Assembly (NCBI GenBank): GCA_021848385.1
Contig: JAJZUQ010000001.1
Span: 62,001 to 126,000 of the forward strand
Source: Deltaproteobacteria bacterium
GTDB lineage: Bacteria > Desulfobacterota > Desulfuromonadia > Geobacterales > Geobacteraceae
DNA: 64,000 nucleotides
Direction: 5' to 3'
Shown here in pieces: positions 47,297 to 56,205 of this stretch. The notes under the pieces were generated by a model, which did not search any database, had not been told where the DNA came from, and saw only the letters and a list, made by a program, of their open reading frames with translations. The translations under genes were made by a program, and so were the position numbers. Numbering within the stretch: the first letter of the stretch is position 1; every line of letters begins with the position of its first letter.

Positions 47297-47995
47297 ATGA
47301 CAGTTGAGAAAACAACAGATAATCTGCCGCGCATTCTGGTTGTTGATGACGAACTGGCCATCAGACGATTTTTACATACAGTATTATCCAGTGAAGAATT
47401 CTCCCTGTGCGAAGCTAAAAACGGTCATGCCGGTTTGGCGGCCGCTGCTGCGTTTCGACCGGACGTCATACTGCTTGATCTTGGATTACCGGATATGGAT
47501 GGCATTGAAGTAATCAAAAGAATACGAGAATGGTCGCCTGTTCCAATTATTGTGCTATCGGTCCGCGAGCATGAGAATGACAAGGTGTCAGCTTTGGACG
47601 CTGGGGCAGATGACTACCTTACCAAGCCTTTCGGGGTCGGTGAGCTTTTAGCGCGAATCAGGGCTGCACTTCGGCGTTCATTCCTAGAGATTCCCGAACC
47701 GTTGTTCATCAGCAATGACCTGAAAGTGGACTTGGGCAGCAGACGGGTGACAGTCAACGAATGTGACATTTCACTGACACCGACGGAATATGACATCCTA
47801 CGCTTTCTTGTTACTCATGCTGGGAAGGTACTAACACACAGTCAGATACTGAAACAGGTTTGGGGCACGACTAATCTGGAGCAGCCGCATGTGTTACGGG
47901 TCAATATCAGTAATCTGCGGCGCAAGATTGAAAGTGACCCTTCCAGGCCACATCATATTATTACCGAACCGGGAGTTGGTTATCGTCTCAGGTGA
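47297..47995 (+). CDS. kdpE: Response regulator KdpE (OmpR family)
   Basis: The 232-residue regulator has receiver pocket VVDDELA, phospho-acceptor in DVILLDLGLPDMDG, Lys in LTKPFG, and an OmpR-type winged helix ending RKIESDPSRPHHIITEPGVGYRL. It follows kdpD after three bases. It should activate kdp when potassium is scarce. With kdpA broken, the circuit may still control other targets, possibly the KimA-like gene (inference). Confidence 0.96.
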   Translation: MTVEKTTDNLPRILVVDDELAIRRFLHTVLSSEEFSLCEAKNGHAGLAAAAAFRPDVILLDLGLPDMDGIEVIKRIREWSPVPIIVLSVREHENDKVSALDAGADDYLTKPFGVGELLARIRAALRRSFLEIPEPLFISNDLKVDLGSRRVTVNECDISLTPTEYDILRFLVTHAGKVLTHSQILKQVWGTTNLEQPHVLRVNISNLRRKIESDPSRPHHIITEPGVGYRLR

Positions 47996-48434
47996 CAGTT
48001 TTATTGGCATTTGCATACATCTGAGAATTAATGGCGAGATATCTGGCAACTTGTGATAAATGAATCAGCCCGCCGCAAGCAGCGGGGTATCTACAACCTT
48101 AATAGACGCATCAATCGCCCCAAGGGGCGGGGAATTGGACCCTCAGAGATTAAAACATTTTGGAAAGCTGCACACTCTGTCGAACTGTAACAGCCTGTTA
48201 TATAAGGACTACCTGGCACTTTGGGGACGAGCATGAGCCGGGAAGGGTAGGTGATGGGGACATGCTGGATGAAGGAAGACGTTGATAACTGAAGCGATGT
48301 CCATCCCTATCAGTACTTGTGCGTTCCTCCCTCCTCTTGATCAGCCAAGCGGACGCTAAAAACGTCCTTATATTTAGCCATAATATTCCAACGAGGCAGG
48401 AGTACGCATTTGGTTTCCCTTCCCGTCTTCCGCT
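47996..48434. other. Non-coding region between kdpE and selB
   Basis: I see no convincing gene in these 439 bases, which lie at the 3' ends of two convergent genes. CGCCGCAAGCAGCGGGG (48071-48087) and CGCCCCAAGGGGCG (48116-48129) are short dyads. ATGGGGACAT (48254-48263) is imperfectly inverted at ATGTCCATCCC (48297-48307). A frame at 48319-48633 runs into selB antisense and is not credible. The base composition changes from AT-rich on the kdp side to GC-rich in selB, so this may be the right border of an accessory segment. Confidence 0.5.
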
Positions 48435-50348
48435 CTATTGCGCTTTCCGCAATATCCGCTTGTCGCCGACCCGTATGGTCAGCTTTTCTGCGTCGAAGTA
48501 CTCCAGCAGGGGGATCATGAACTTGCGGGAGAGGCTGGTCAATTCCCGGAAGTCGGTGGGGGTGATCTCCTTCCGTTCTTTCAGGTACGCGATAAGCTTT
48601 TCCCTGATGGCGCCAAGGGGTTCCGGGGCGTAAAACACGTCGCTCTTTACCTTGACGGCGCGACCTTCACGGACCAGAAAGTTGAGGTGGCCGAGAAGCT
48701 CCTTTTCACCGCAACCGGTTGCATCCCCCAGCTCCTTGATGGTCGGCGGCTCCATCCCCCCTTTTTGGAGGAGCGCGGAGATCCTCTCCTGCACACCTGT
48801 CTGGGCGATTGTTGGTGCCCCCGTGCGGCCGGGCAGTTTTACCAGGTCGCGATCAGTCACTACCTTACCATCCTTTTCCAGCATTGCCAAGAGCGGACCG
48901 AAAAAACGGGAATCGCTCCGTTTCGGCAGCTGTCCCTTCAGCTCCTCCTTGCCGATCCCTTCCCGCAGCGGATTGTCCCGCAGAAAACGTTTAACCTCCC
49001 CGAGCAAAATCTGTTGCAGCTCGGCAAAGGCGTTTTTCCCAAGGAAGATGCGCGGCTCTCGTACCACCTGCAGCAGGGAGCCGTCCGACAGGAGCGGTGC
49101 CAGCGCCGCTTCCGCCCGTTTGAGGGAGAGTCCGCTCCGGATGACGATCTCCTGGATGGTTATGCCGGAGTAGAGGCTTTGCTCCACCAGCAGGGCAACC
49201 TTGGGCCGGTCGTTGTCTCCGGCAAGCGCCTTGAGCAGGTGCAGCGCTTCCGCCGAACGGCGCCGGCGGCGTAACGGTGCCGGATCGAGCACCCGTCCGC
49301 CACCGACGGTCGCCGGGGGCGAAAAGGTGCGGAGGACGAACGGGTCGCCGGGAAGGAGCAGGACGGGGTGCTCCAGGCGAAGCTGGGCAAAGGCCGATTC
49401 TCCCGGTTTGAGAGCGTTCCTGTCCAGGAGGATCACCTGTGCCGGGACCTCGTAGGTGGCGGAATGAAGCCTCAGGGTGGCCCGGTGCTTCAGGTCACGG
49501 GGGGCCGAGGGTAGATGATCAATCATGGCGTCCATCGTGCGGGTGGTGCGGAATACCCCGGGAGGGACGACCACATCGCCCCGCCGGACCTCCGTATGTT
49601 CCACCCCCTGAAGATTGACCGCCACCCGTTGGCCGGCGCTCCCCTTTTCTCCCTTGCTGCCATGGCTCTGCACCCCCCGAACCCGCCCCTGGAGACCTGA
49701 AGGAAGAATTTCCACGTCGTCCCCCACCGCAATGGACCCCGTCAGCAGGGTTCCGGTAACAACGGTGCCGAAGCCGGTGACGGTAAAGACCCGGTCCACG
49801 GGGAGCCGGAACGGCCCGGCGTTTTTCTTTTCCTCGGCGTCTGCGCCCAGACGGGCAAGTTCTGTCTTCAGTTCCGCCAGGCCGGCCCCGGTGCGGGACG
49901 ATACCGGCACGATGGCCGCTTCCTCAAGGAAGCTCCCCGCCAGGTACTCCCGTACCTCCTCAACAACCAGGCCGAGCCACTCCGGGTCCACCAGGTCGCT
50001 CTTGGTCAGGGCCACCACACCCTTTTTCACCCCGAGCAAATGGCAGATATCTAGGTGCTCCCGGGTCTGGGGCATGACCCCCTCGTCGGCGGCGATGACG
50101 AGCATCACCAGGTCCATCCCCCCTACCCCGGCCACCATGGTCCTGACAAACCGCTCGTGCCCCGGCACGTCGACGATGCCGAAGTGGATATCCCCCGGCA
50201 GCTCAAGCTGGGCGAAGCCGAGCTCAATGGTGATGCCGCGGGCTTTCTCTTCGGGGAGGCGGTCGGTGTCGGTCCCTGTCAGGGCTTTCACCAGGGAGGT
50301 CTTGCCGTGGTCGATGTGTCCGGCGGTGCCGAGAATTAAATGTTTCAT
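48435..50348 (-). CDS. selB: Selenocysteine-specific elongation factor SelB
   Basis: SelB delivers Sec-tRNA to UGA codons that carry a SECIS hairpin. The 637-residue protein has a G domain with [39 protein letters not shown] and TKSD. EF-Tu-like barrels follow (for example [16 protein letters not shown]), then a C-terminal array of four winged-helix domains (about residues 380-637). It implies that this genome makes selenoproteins. selA and the Sec tRNA are not in the window, and no in-frame UGA was found in the genes annotated here. Confidence 0.95.
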   Translation of the reverse strand: MKHLILGTAGHIDHGKTSLVKALTGTDTDRLPEEKARGITIELGFAQLELPGDIHFGIVDVPGHERFVRTMVAGVGGMDLVMLVIAADEGVMPQTREHLDICHLLGVKKGVVALTKSDLVDPEWLGLVVEEVREYLAGSFLEEAAIVPVSSRTGAGLAELKTELARLGADAEEKKNAGPFRLPVDRVFTVTGFGTVVTGTLLTGSIAVGDDVEILPSGLQGRVRGVQSHGSKGEKGSAGQRVAVNLQGVEHTEVRRGDVVVPPGVFRTTRTMDAMIDHLPSAPRDLKHRATLRLHSATYEVPAQVILLDRNALKPGESAFAQLRLEHPVLLLPGDPFVLRTFSPPATVGGGRVLDPAPLRRRRRSAEALHLLKALAGDNDRPKVALLVEQSLYSGITIQEIVIRSGLSLKRAEAALAPLLSDGSLLQVVREPRIFLGKNAFAELQQILLGEVKRFLRDNPLREGIGKEELKGQLPKRSDSRFFGPLLAMLEKDGKVVTDRDLVKLPGRTGAPTIAQTGVQERISALLQKGGMEPPTIKELGDATGCGEKELLGHLNFLVREGRAVKVKSDVFYAPEPLGAIREKLIAYLKERKEITPTDFRELTSLSRKFMIPLLEYFDAEKLTIRVGDKRILRKAQ

Positions 50349-50419
50349 GCCAAACCTCTTGGGAATTCAACGCGGAGAGACGCTGAAAATGCGATTAACC
50401 GCAACTGACTTTCTGCCTG

Positions 50420-50510
50420 ACCACCCCTAACCCCTCCTGAACCAGGAGGGGGATATAAGCTCCCCTCCTTGATAAGGAGGACCCAAGGGGCCTGAAGGGG
50501 TGGGGGTGGT
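50420..50510. repeat. CCACCCCTAACCCC-type dispersed dyad upstream of selB
   Basis: Outer arms ACCACCCCTAACCCC (50420-50434) and AAGGGGTGGGGGTGGT (50495-50510) are imperfectly inverted. Two inner hairpins lie inside: CCCCTCCT/AGGAGGGG (50431-50452) and CCTCCTT/AAGGAGG (50464-50480). It separates selB from the exporter gene on the same strand. Confidence 0.7.
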
Positions 50511-50515
50511 TGTAA

Positions 50516-52333
50516 TCAATCCCTGAACTGCAGCTGGTACAGCCGGTAATAGAGCCCCCGTTTCGCCAGCAGTTCCTGGTGGCTCCCCTCCTCCATCTTT
50601 TCTCCCCGGTGGATGACGACGATGCGGTCGGCGTCTTGGATGGTGGAGAGGCGGTGGGCGACGACGAGGGAGGTGCGTCCCGCCATGAGCCCCCTGAGCC
50701 CCTCCTGGATGAGCCGTTCACTGGCCGTGTCGATGCTGGCGGTCGCTTCGTCGAGGACGAGAATCTCCGGGTCGAAGGCGACCGCCCGGGCGAAGGAGAT
50801 GAGCTGCCGTTCTCCGGCAGAGAGGTTTACTCCTCGCTCTCGCACCTCTTCCCCGAAGCCGTTGGGGAGGTGACGGATGAAACGGTCGGCGCCGACGATG
50901 CGGGCCGCTTCTTCCACCCGCTGCCGGGCCCGTCCGTCTCCCAGGGAGATGTTGAATTCGATGCTCCCCGTGAAGAGATAGGGGTCCTGGAGTACCACCC
51001 CAATCCGGCTGCGCAAATCCTTCAGAGGGAGTTCCCGGATGTCGGTGCCGTCGAAGGTGATGCTTCCCCGTTCCACCTCGTAGAGGCGGGACAGAAGACG
51101 GGTGACGGTGGTTTTTCCCCCACCGGTCTCGCCTACGAGTGCCACCACCTCCCCCCGACGAATGGTCAGGTCAAACCCCTTAAGTACGTAGTCGTCGCCG
51201 CTGTAGGCGAACCAGACGTCGCGAAACTCGATACGCTCCACCTGTCTGTCACCCTCCCCCTCGCCCCCTCCCATCAGGGGAGGGGGAAGAAGAGAGACTC
51301 CATTTCCCCTCGTGGACCCGAGGGGCTCCCCGTGCTCCCGGTCCAGCAGGTTGAATATCCTCTCCAGAGCGGCCATCGCCCCCTGCATGATCGAGTACTT
51401 GGCCGACAGGTCGCGGATGGGGGAGAAGAACTTCTCGATGTACTGAATGAAGGCGACCAGGGCACCAAAGGTAAGGGCACCCTGGAGAATCTCCCCTCCA
51501 CCGTACCAGACGATGATTCCCACCGCCACGGAAGAGAGCGTTTCCACAAGGGCGTAGAGTGCGGCATCCCAGCTGATGACCGGCAGGTTTGCATCCCGGT
51601 AGGAGGCGTTCAGCCGGGTGAACTCATTCTGCTCCCGGGCCTGACGGTTGAAGAGCTGCACTACTGCCATTCCGCCGATGCTTTCGGCCAGGAAGGCGTT
51701 GAGATTGGCGAGCCGTGCCCGCACCTGGCGGAATGCCTCGCGCATCCGGCGGCGGAAGGTGAAGGCGACCCAGATGAGGAGCGGGAGGACGGAGAACGTG
51801 ACCAGGGACAGCTTCAGGTTCATCCAGAGCATGATGCCGATGATCCCGACCAGCACCATGATATCACCAACGATGGTGATGATCCCGGCGGCGAACATCT
51901 CTCCGAGCACCTCCACGTCGCTGGTGAGCCGGGTCACCAGGCTGCCGGTGGGGGTGCGGTCGAAAAAGGCGGCCGGCATCCGCTGGACGTGGCTAAAGAG
52001 CGCCAGCCGCAGATCGAACATCACCTTTTGCCCCACGTACTGGAGGAGCCATACCTGGGCGTAGGTGAAGATTGATTCGGCGAGGATGAGGAGGAGGAAC
52101 CAGCCGGCAAGGAGCGGCAGCCCTTCCATCTGGCCTTTGACGATGTGGTTGTCGATGGCAAGCTTGAGGAGATAGGGCTGGGCCAGCCGCGCCGCCGCCA
52201 TGGGGGGGAGCAGGAGCAGTGTCAGGACCACCAGCAGCCGGTAAGGGCGCAGGTAGCCGATGAACCGCCCCATGAGGCGGCGGTCGTAGGCCTTGCCGAC
52301 TATTTCATCTTCGTAGATGCCGCCGTAGTGCAT
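50516..52333 (-). CDS. ABC exporter half-transporter with canonical ATPase site (probable heterodimer subunit)
   Basis: The 605-residue MsbA-type protein has six membrane helices (to about residue 325) and one ATPase domain. Walker A is GETGGGKTTVTRLL, the signature LSAGERQLISFARA and Walker B ILVLDEATASID with the catalytic Glu present. Between the two domains, residues 345-361 (LLPPPLMGGGEGEGD) are encoded by a GC-rich repeat at 51251-51287 and look like an in-frame insertion into the linker. The partner is probably the 571-residue exporter at 54490-56205, now separated by an endonuclease island. The substrate is unknown. Confidence 0.92.
   Translation of the reverse strand: MHYGGIYEDEIVGKAYDRRLMGRFIGYLRPYRLLVVLTLLLLPPMAAARLAQPYLLKLAIDNHIVKGQMEGLPLLAGWFLLLILAESIFTYAQVWLLQYVGQKVMFDLRLALFSHVQRMPAAFFDRTPTGSLVTRLTSDVEVLGEMFAAGIITIVGDIMVLVGIIGIMLWMNLKLSLVTFSVLPLLIWVAFTFRRRMREAFRQVRARLANLNAFLAESIGGMAVVQLFNRQAREQNEFTRLNASYRDANLPVISWDAALYALVETLSSVAVGIIVWYGGGEILQGALTFGALVAFIQYIEKFFSPIRDLSAKYSIMQGAMAALERIFNLLDREHGEPLGSTRGNGVSLLPPPLMGGGEGEGDRQVERIEFRDVWFAYSGDDYVLKGFDLTIRRGEVVALVGETGGGKTTVTRLLSRLYEVERGSITFDGTDIRELPLKDLRSRIGVVLQDPYLFTGSIEFNISLGDGRARQRVEEAARIVGADRFIRHLPNGFGEEVRERGVNLSAGERQLISFARAVAFDPEILVLDEATASIDTASERLIQEGLRGLMAGRTSLVVAHRLSTIQDADRIVVIHRGEKMEEGSHQELLAKRGLYYRLYQLQFRD
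51251..51287. repeat. CCCTCCCC-type repeat inside the exporter coding sequence
   Basis: CCCCCTCCC, ATCA and GGGGAGGGGG make a hairpin continuous with an ACCCTCCCCCTCG stretch. The same type of sequence lies in the spacers at 52347 and 54417. Here it is read in frame as part of the linker between membrane and ATPase domains. Confidence 0.7.
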
Positions 52334-52340
52334 AATTCTC

Positions 52341-52757
52341 TTATTCTCCCCTCTCCCTTTGGGAGAGGGGCAGGGGTGAGGGAGCTTCAGTACGTTTCAC
52401 CAGTTCCGCAAAGATGCTCTCTAATACTGCACATGGATCTTTAAGCAAATCATTATTCCAGAACCGGATAACTCTAATGCCATTATGAGACAGTTCGCTT
52501 GTACGTTGGGCATCGTGTAGAGCTGTTTCTTCCAGATGTTGCCCGCCATCAAGCTCTACAGCAAGTAAGGCTTCATGGCAATAATAGTCCAGAATGAACC
52601 GCCCCACAGGATGTTGTCGTCGAAATTTGAACCCTGCCAGTCGCCGGTTTCGCAACAGCAGCCATAACAGTTTCTCCGCGTCAGTCTGGCTTTCGCGTAG
52701 CAATCGTGCATAAGAGAGAATGTCATTTGGAAGTTTGCGTTTAATTGCCATAAGCAT
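52341..52757 (-). CDS. DUF559-family (Vsr-like) endonuclease-domain protein
   Basis: In this 138-residue protein, residues 10-120 match the DUF559 pattern: ARLLRESQTDAEKLLWLLLRNRRL, FKFRRQHPVGRFILDYYC and LAVELDGGQHLE with the D...ExD-type catalytic residues, then RVIRFWNNDLL. The fold is that of Vsr and PD-(D/E)xK nucleases; the biological target is unknown. The final residues (SPLPLSQRERGE) are encoded by the dispersed repeat at 52347-52384, so the repeat supplies the end of the protein. Two starts are possible (52757 and 52751), neither with a clear ribosome site. Confidence 0.85.
   Translation of the reverse strand: MLMAIKRKLPNDILSYARLLRESQTDAEKLLWLLLRNRRLAGFKFRRQHPVGRFILDYYCHEALLAVELDGGQHLEETALHDAQRTSELSHNGIRVIRFWNNDLLKDPCAVLESIFAELVKRTEAPSPLPLSQRERGE
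52347..52384. repeat. CTCCCCTCTCCC dyad at the left border of the endonuclease island
   Basis: CTCCCCTCTCCC and GGGAGAGGGG, then CAGGGGTGAGGG. It covers the last codons and stop of the DUF559 gene and lies 14 bases from the exporter start. Confidence 0.8.
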
Positions 52758-52758
52758 G

Positions 52759-53268
52759 TTAATTCAAGAGTTGAATAAGTTCGGTGAGTTCATCGTCAGA
52801 AATTGAAACTGGTGGAGAATATGTGCGAACAATGCGATGTGCCTGCCCATCGTAAAAATATGCAAAGGCATGACATGGCTGTTCAGTCATATCTACTCCT
52901 GCAACTCGGAGAGGATTGAAACAGAACATGCAATTATCGAGAAAACTAATTAGTTGCTGCTGGAGAGATTCCAGTTCGATTTCTGCAGAGGCGATTATGG
53001 CGTTGAGAGAATTTTCTTCCCATGTCTGCTTCGGCACAACTCCGGAGAGGAACGCTGGTGGCTCCATCATTGGCCAGGTTTCAAATCGTAACTCAATGTG
53101 TTGAGGGCTGAGAAACGCCCACCCTGACACTTCAGCGCCATTCGTGCCAACAAGCAGCTTTAGGCACCAGTTGACGGATCCGGAAAATTCAGAAGCGCTT
53201 GCCTCCAAAATATCAACATAAATGCTAATAACTTCATTGCTGGCAGCTTTGCAGCGGATATGGATCAT
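52759..53268 (-). CDS. Hypothetical partner of the adjacent restriction-like nuclease
   Basis: The 169-residue acidic protein begins MIHIRCKAASNEVI. Its ATG overlaps the stop of the upstream nuclease gene (ATGA), so the pair is cotranslated. The product is predicted beta-rich at the start and helical at the end (ELESLQQQLISFLDN, ISDDELTELIQLLN). No domain is recognised. Tight coupling suggests a specificity, immunity or regulatory subunit (inference). The DNA is clearly AT-richer than the exporters on either side. Confidence 0.7.
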   Translation of the reverse strand: MIHIRCKAASNEVISIYVDILEASASEFSGSVNWCLKLLVGTNGAEVSGWAFLSPQHIELRFETWPMMEPPAFLSGVVPKQTWEENSLNAIIASAEIELESLQQQLISFLDNCMFCFNPLRVAGVDMTEQPCHAFAYFYDGQAHRIVRTYSPPVSISDDELTELIQLLN

Positions 53269-54314
53269 GGGAAGTACCGTTGAGTGAGGTATTCCTGCCA
53301 TTTTTTATCTGCGATAGAACAGTCTTGGATCGCTTTGTTAAGATCATCCGCATAGACATGGCGAAGGGGTGGTTTTCCTTTAATTGCAGTGTTCCAGGGG
53401 GTGATAACCTTTTCATCTTTAAAAGAGTCATTTCCCTTGAATGAGATCAGTAAAATTTCTACGTCATGGCCCGCGGTTTCTTTACGCAGATATTCGGCAA
53501 AAAGGAATTGTCGCATTACCTGATAGTATTGTCCCCGGAAAGGACATCCCTTTTTGATGATTTTACAGAGAGAATCAACATTTATCCCTGCTGATTGAAG
53601 GTGATCCCAATACCGTCTGTTGCGGGGCTTAGCAACGTAACACGACTCTCCGACACCGCATGCAGACCAGTTCTGCTTGCAGAAATCTTTGGTCACATTT
53701 TCTTTTTTGTTGGCACTGCTACAACCGCCAAAGCCTTTTTCAGTATACTTCCACTCTAGCAGCGAGATCTTTTTTTGGCCCGCAATATTGTCCCACCAAA
53801 CTACAGCGTCGATGCTGGTGCAATTTTTCCCTGGAGTAGCCACTCCCTCGCCCAGCCATTCTGTTACTTCGGTAAAGGTATATTCAAATTCGATTTTGGT
53901 AACTTCACGAAGGTCTGGCAGCAGGGGGGAAAGAACTCTGCTTGCCAACACGTAATCTTGACGAAGCGGGAACATCAGGTTGAAACAGACACTTTGCGAG
54001 CTTTTCAGGTTGAGTATGTCGGTATGCAAAGCGATATTATTATCTTTGCAGTATGCGAGAACATTGCCGGCTATGTCTTCGTGAAATGCTTGCCTTTGAG
54101 CCTCTTCAAATGAACTGAATCCGTCATATAAAGCTATTGACGGTAGAATATGTGGGTAGGTACAAGAAGAGTTTTTTGACCATTTCCCGTCAGGCAGGTT
54201 AGGCCACTTTCCCCTCTTGAACTCTATTTGCTGTCGAATCACTTTTTGTTCGAAATCGGATAATCGGTCAAACCAAGCAGTATTACAGCCTTCACCTGGT
54301 AAATGATTTGTCAT
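53265..54314 (-). CDS. Putative restriction endonuclease (PGN_0703-like)
   Basis: The 349-residue protein has a PD-(D/E)xK-like core at residues 165-195: CTSIDAVVWW provides the Asp, and the strand ISLLEWKYTEKGFG provides Glu-x-Lys. A cysteine-rich segment follows (FGGCSSANK, FCKQNWSACGVGESCYV, GCPFRGQYYQVMRQ), in which several Cys could bind a metal. This layout resembles the PGN_0703 family of putative restriction enzymes; I name it from memory of the motif, without a search. No methyltransferase is adjacent, so it would need to target modified, foreign or otherwise marked DNA. Coupled to the hypothetical partner gene downstream. Confidence 0.65.
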   Translation of the reverse strand: MTNHLPGEGCNTAWFDRLSDFEQKVIRQQIEFKRGKWPNLPDGKWSKNSSCTYPHILPSIALYDGFSSFEEAQRQAFHEDIAGNVLAYCKDNNIALHTDILNLKSSQSVCFNLMFPLRQDYVLASRVLSPLLPDLREVTKIEFEYTFTEVTEWLGEGVATPGKNCTSIDAVVWWDNIAGQKKISLLEWKYTEKGFGGCSSANKKENVTKDFCKQNWSACGVGESCYVAKPRNRRYWDHLQSAGINVDSLCKIIKKGCPFRGQYYQVMRQFLFAEYLRKETAGHDVEILLISFKGNDSFKDEKVITPWNTAIKGKPPLRHVYADDLNKAIQDCSIADKKWQEYLTQRYFP

Positions 54315-54416
54315 TTTTGGCTCCTCCGGTTGAAGTTAGTCACGTTTATATATATACCGAAAACGGGGTGTTGCTGTTCAACTCATGCGACAAAATAAGG
54401 CATATCATTAAAATTT

Positions 54417-54450
54417 CCCTCACCCCGACCCTCTCCCAGAGGGAGAGGGA
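54417..54450. repeat. CCCTCACCCCGACCCTCTCCC dyad at the right border of the island
   Basis: CCCTCACCCC, then ACCCTCTCCC, then GGGAGAGGG. It lies between the nuclease gene and the 3' end of the second exporter gene. It is the same repeat type as 52347, in the opposite orientation. Confidence 0.8.
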
Positions 54451-54489
54451 GATGATTTTCTCGCGTTCCTCAGTGTCCTCTGCGGTTGA

Positions 54490-56205
54490 TCAAAACTTTT
54501 CGATCTCCGCCCGCAGTTGCTGTTCATGCCAGGTGGCTGCGTAGCGCCCGTCCATGGCCAGCAGCTCCGCATGGTTTCCCTGCTCGACCACCCTCCCCTC
54601 TTCCAGCACAAGGATCAGGTCGCACTCCCGCAGGGCGGAGAGGCGATGGGAGACGACGATGACGGTCCGGTCGCCGTAGTAGCCGGCCAGGCTCCCCAGG
54701 ATCTCCTCCTCGGTGCGGGCATCGACGGCCGAGAGGGGGTCGTCCAGGATGAGGATAGACGGATTTTTCAGAAGCGCACGGGCAATGGCGGCTCGCTGCT
54801 TCTGTCCGCCGGAGAGGGTCACTCCACGTTCACCCACCAGGGTGTCGTAGCCGTCGGGGAAGCGGAGCACATCATTCTCAAAACTTGCGAGACGGGCCGC
54901 CGCTACGATCTCACCGGTACCTGCCCTCTCCTTGCCATACCCTATGTTGTCTCCTATGCTGCGGGAGAAAAGGAAGCTCTCCTGGGGAACGAAGCCGATA
55001 GCGCCCCGCAGTCGGGCAAGCGGGATACGGTTGACATCGATGCCGTCGATGAAGATCTGGCCGTCGGCCACCGGGTAGAGACGGGGAATGAGCCGGACGA
55101 GTGAGGACTTGCCGCTCCCCACCGGCCCGGCGATACCGACCTTCATCCCCGGTTTGATGGTGAGAGAGATGCCAGTAAGAAGTGGAGTAGCCTGCTGGTC
55201 ATAGGAGAAGGCAAGGTTCCGGAATTCGATCTCACCACGCAGCCGCTCCACCGATGCCGGTGTATCCGGCTCCGTGACTGTCGCGGCGGCTTCCAGGACG
55301 TGGTTCAACCGGGACATGGAGGCGGCCCCGCGCTGCATGAGGTTGAGTATCCATCCCAGGACGACGGTCGGCCAGATGAGCATGGCGAGGTAGCCGTTGA
55401 AGGCGACGAAATCACCCAGGGTGAGGGAGCCGGCAATGACCCTGCTTCCGCCGAGGATGAGGACGATGAGCGTGCCGATCGCCCCGGTGGCGGCTATGAC
55501 CGGTATCATCCACCCCCGAAGCCGCGCCATCCCCATGTTGCTCTCCAGGTAGCGGCTGTTGACCTCGCGGAATGCTTCGATCTGGGCTGCCTCCCGGCAG
55601 TAGGCCCGGACCACCGCCGCTGCGGAGACGTTTTCTTCCACGTGGCTGGAAAGCCGTGCCAGTTCTTCCTGTGCCCGTTTGGAGCGGCGGAACATGGAGG
55701 CGCTGAGGCGTTTCACTACCAGGATCATGAGGGGGAAGGGGATGACGGCGCAGGCGGTCAAGCTCGGACTGATGCGTATCATGAGGGAAATGGCGGCCAG
55801 GTAGATGATCGCCGTATTGATGACGTTAAGCACCCCGAAGCCCATGAGCATCCGCACGTTTGTCAGGTCGTTGGAAAAACGGGAGAGAATGTCCCCTGTC
55901 CTCTCCCGGCTGAAGAAGGGGAGGTCGAGATCAAGAAGCTTTGCGTAGAGTTCCTCCCGGAGCTGGAACTCGATACGGCGGGCGGCATGGAGCAGGGTTG
56001 TACGTGAGAAGATGCGGATGATCCCCTGGAGGAGGGCGGCGGCAATTATGAGGAGCGCGTAGTGGGAGGAGGGGTGCAGCGCCTTATGTGGAAACTGGAG
56101 TCCTTCCACGGCCAGTTTCATGAGCCAGGGGATGAAGAGTGCGCAACTGTTTGTGCCGAGGAGGCAGAGAGCTCCCAGGAGGTAGGTCCCCCTCTGTGAC
56201 CGCAT
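54490..56205 (-). CDS. ABC exporter half-transporter with degenerate ATPase site (probable heterodimer subunit)
   Basis: The 571-residue exporter has six membrane helices and an ATPase domain with Walker A GPVGSGKSSLVRLI, signature LSGGQKQRAAIARALL and Walker B ILILDDPLSAVDA. The catalytic Glu after Walker B is Asp, the hallmark of the degenerate-site subunit of heterodimeric exporters. The start is uncertain. The ATG at 56205 has no ribosome site, while family-like residues (ISELARLYHH) continue upstream to an ATC at 56235, which has GGAG six bases before it. That ATC may be a mutated ATG or a rare start. The likely partner is the 605-residue exporter at 50516. Confidence 0.92.
   Translation of the reverse strand: MRSQRGTYLLGALCLLGTNSCALFIPWLMKLAVEGLQFPHKALHPSSHYALLIIAAALLQGIIRIFSRTTLLHAARRIEFQLREELYAKLLDLDLPFFSRERTGDILSRFSNDLTNVRMLMGFGVLNVINTAIIYLAAISLMIRISPSLTACAVIPFPLMILVVKRLSASMFRRSKRAQEELARLSSHVEENVSAAAVVRAYCREAAQIEAFREVNSRYLESNMGMARLRGWMIPVIAATGAIGTLIVLILGGSRVIAGSLTLGDFVAFNGYLAMLIWPTVVLGWILNLMQRGAASMSRLNHVLEAAATVTEPDTPASVERLRGEIEFRNLAFSYDQQATPLLTGISLTIKPGMKVGIAGPVGSGKSSLVRLIPRLYPVADGQIFIDGIDVNRIPLARLRGAIGFVPQESFLFSRSIGDNIGYGKERAGTGEIVAAARLASFENDVLRFPDGYDTLVGERGVTLSGGQKQRAAIARALLKNPSILILDDPLSAVDARTEEEILGSLAGYYGDRTVIVVSHRLSALRECDLILVLEEGRVVEQGNHAELLAMDGRYAATWHEQQLRAEIEKF

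Noticed and set aside
48319-48633. 104-codon plus-strand frame
   Set aside because: More than half is antisense to selB, and the start has no ribosome site.
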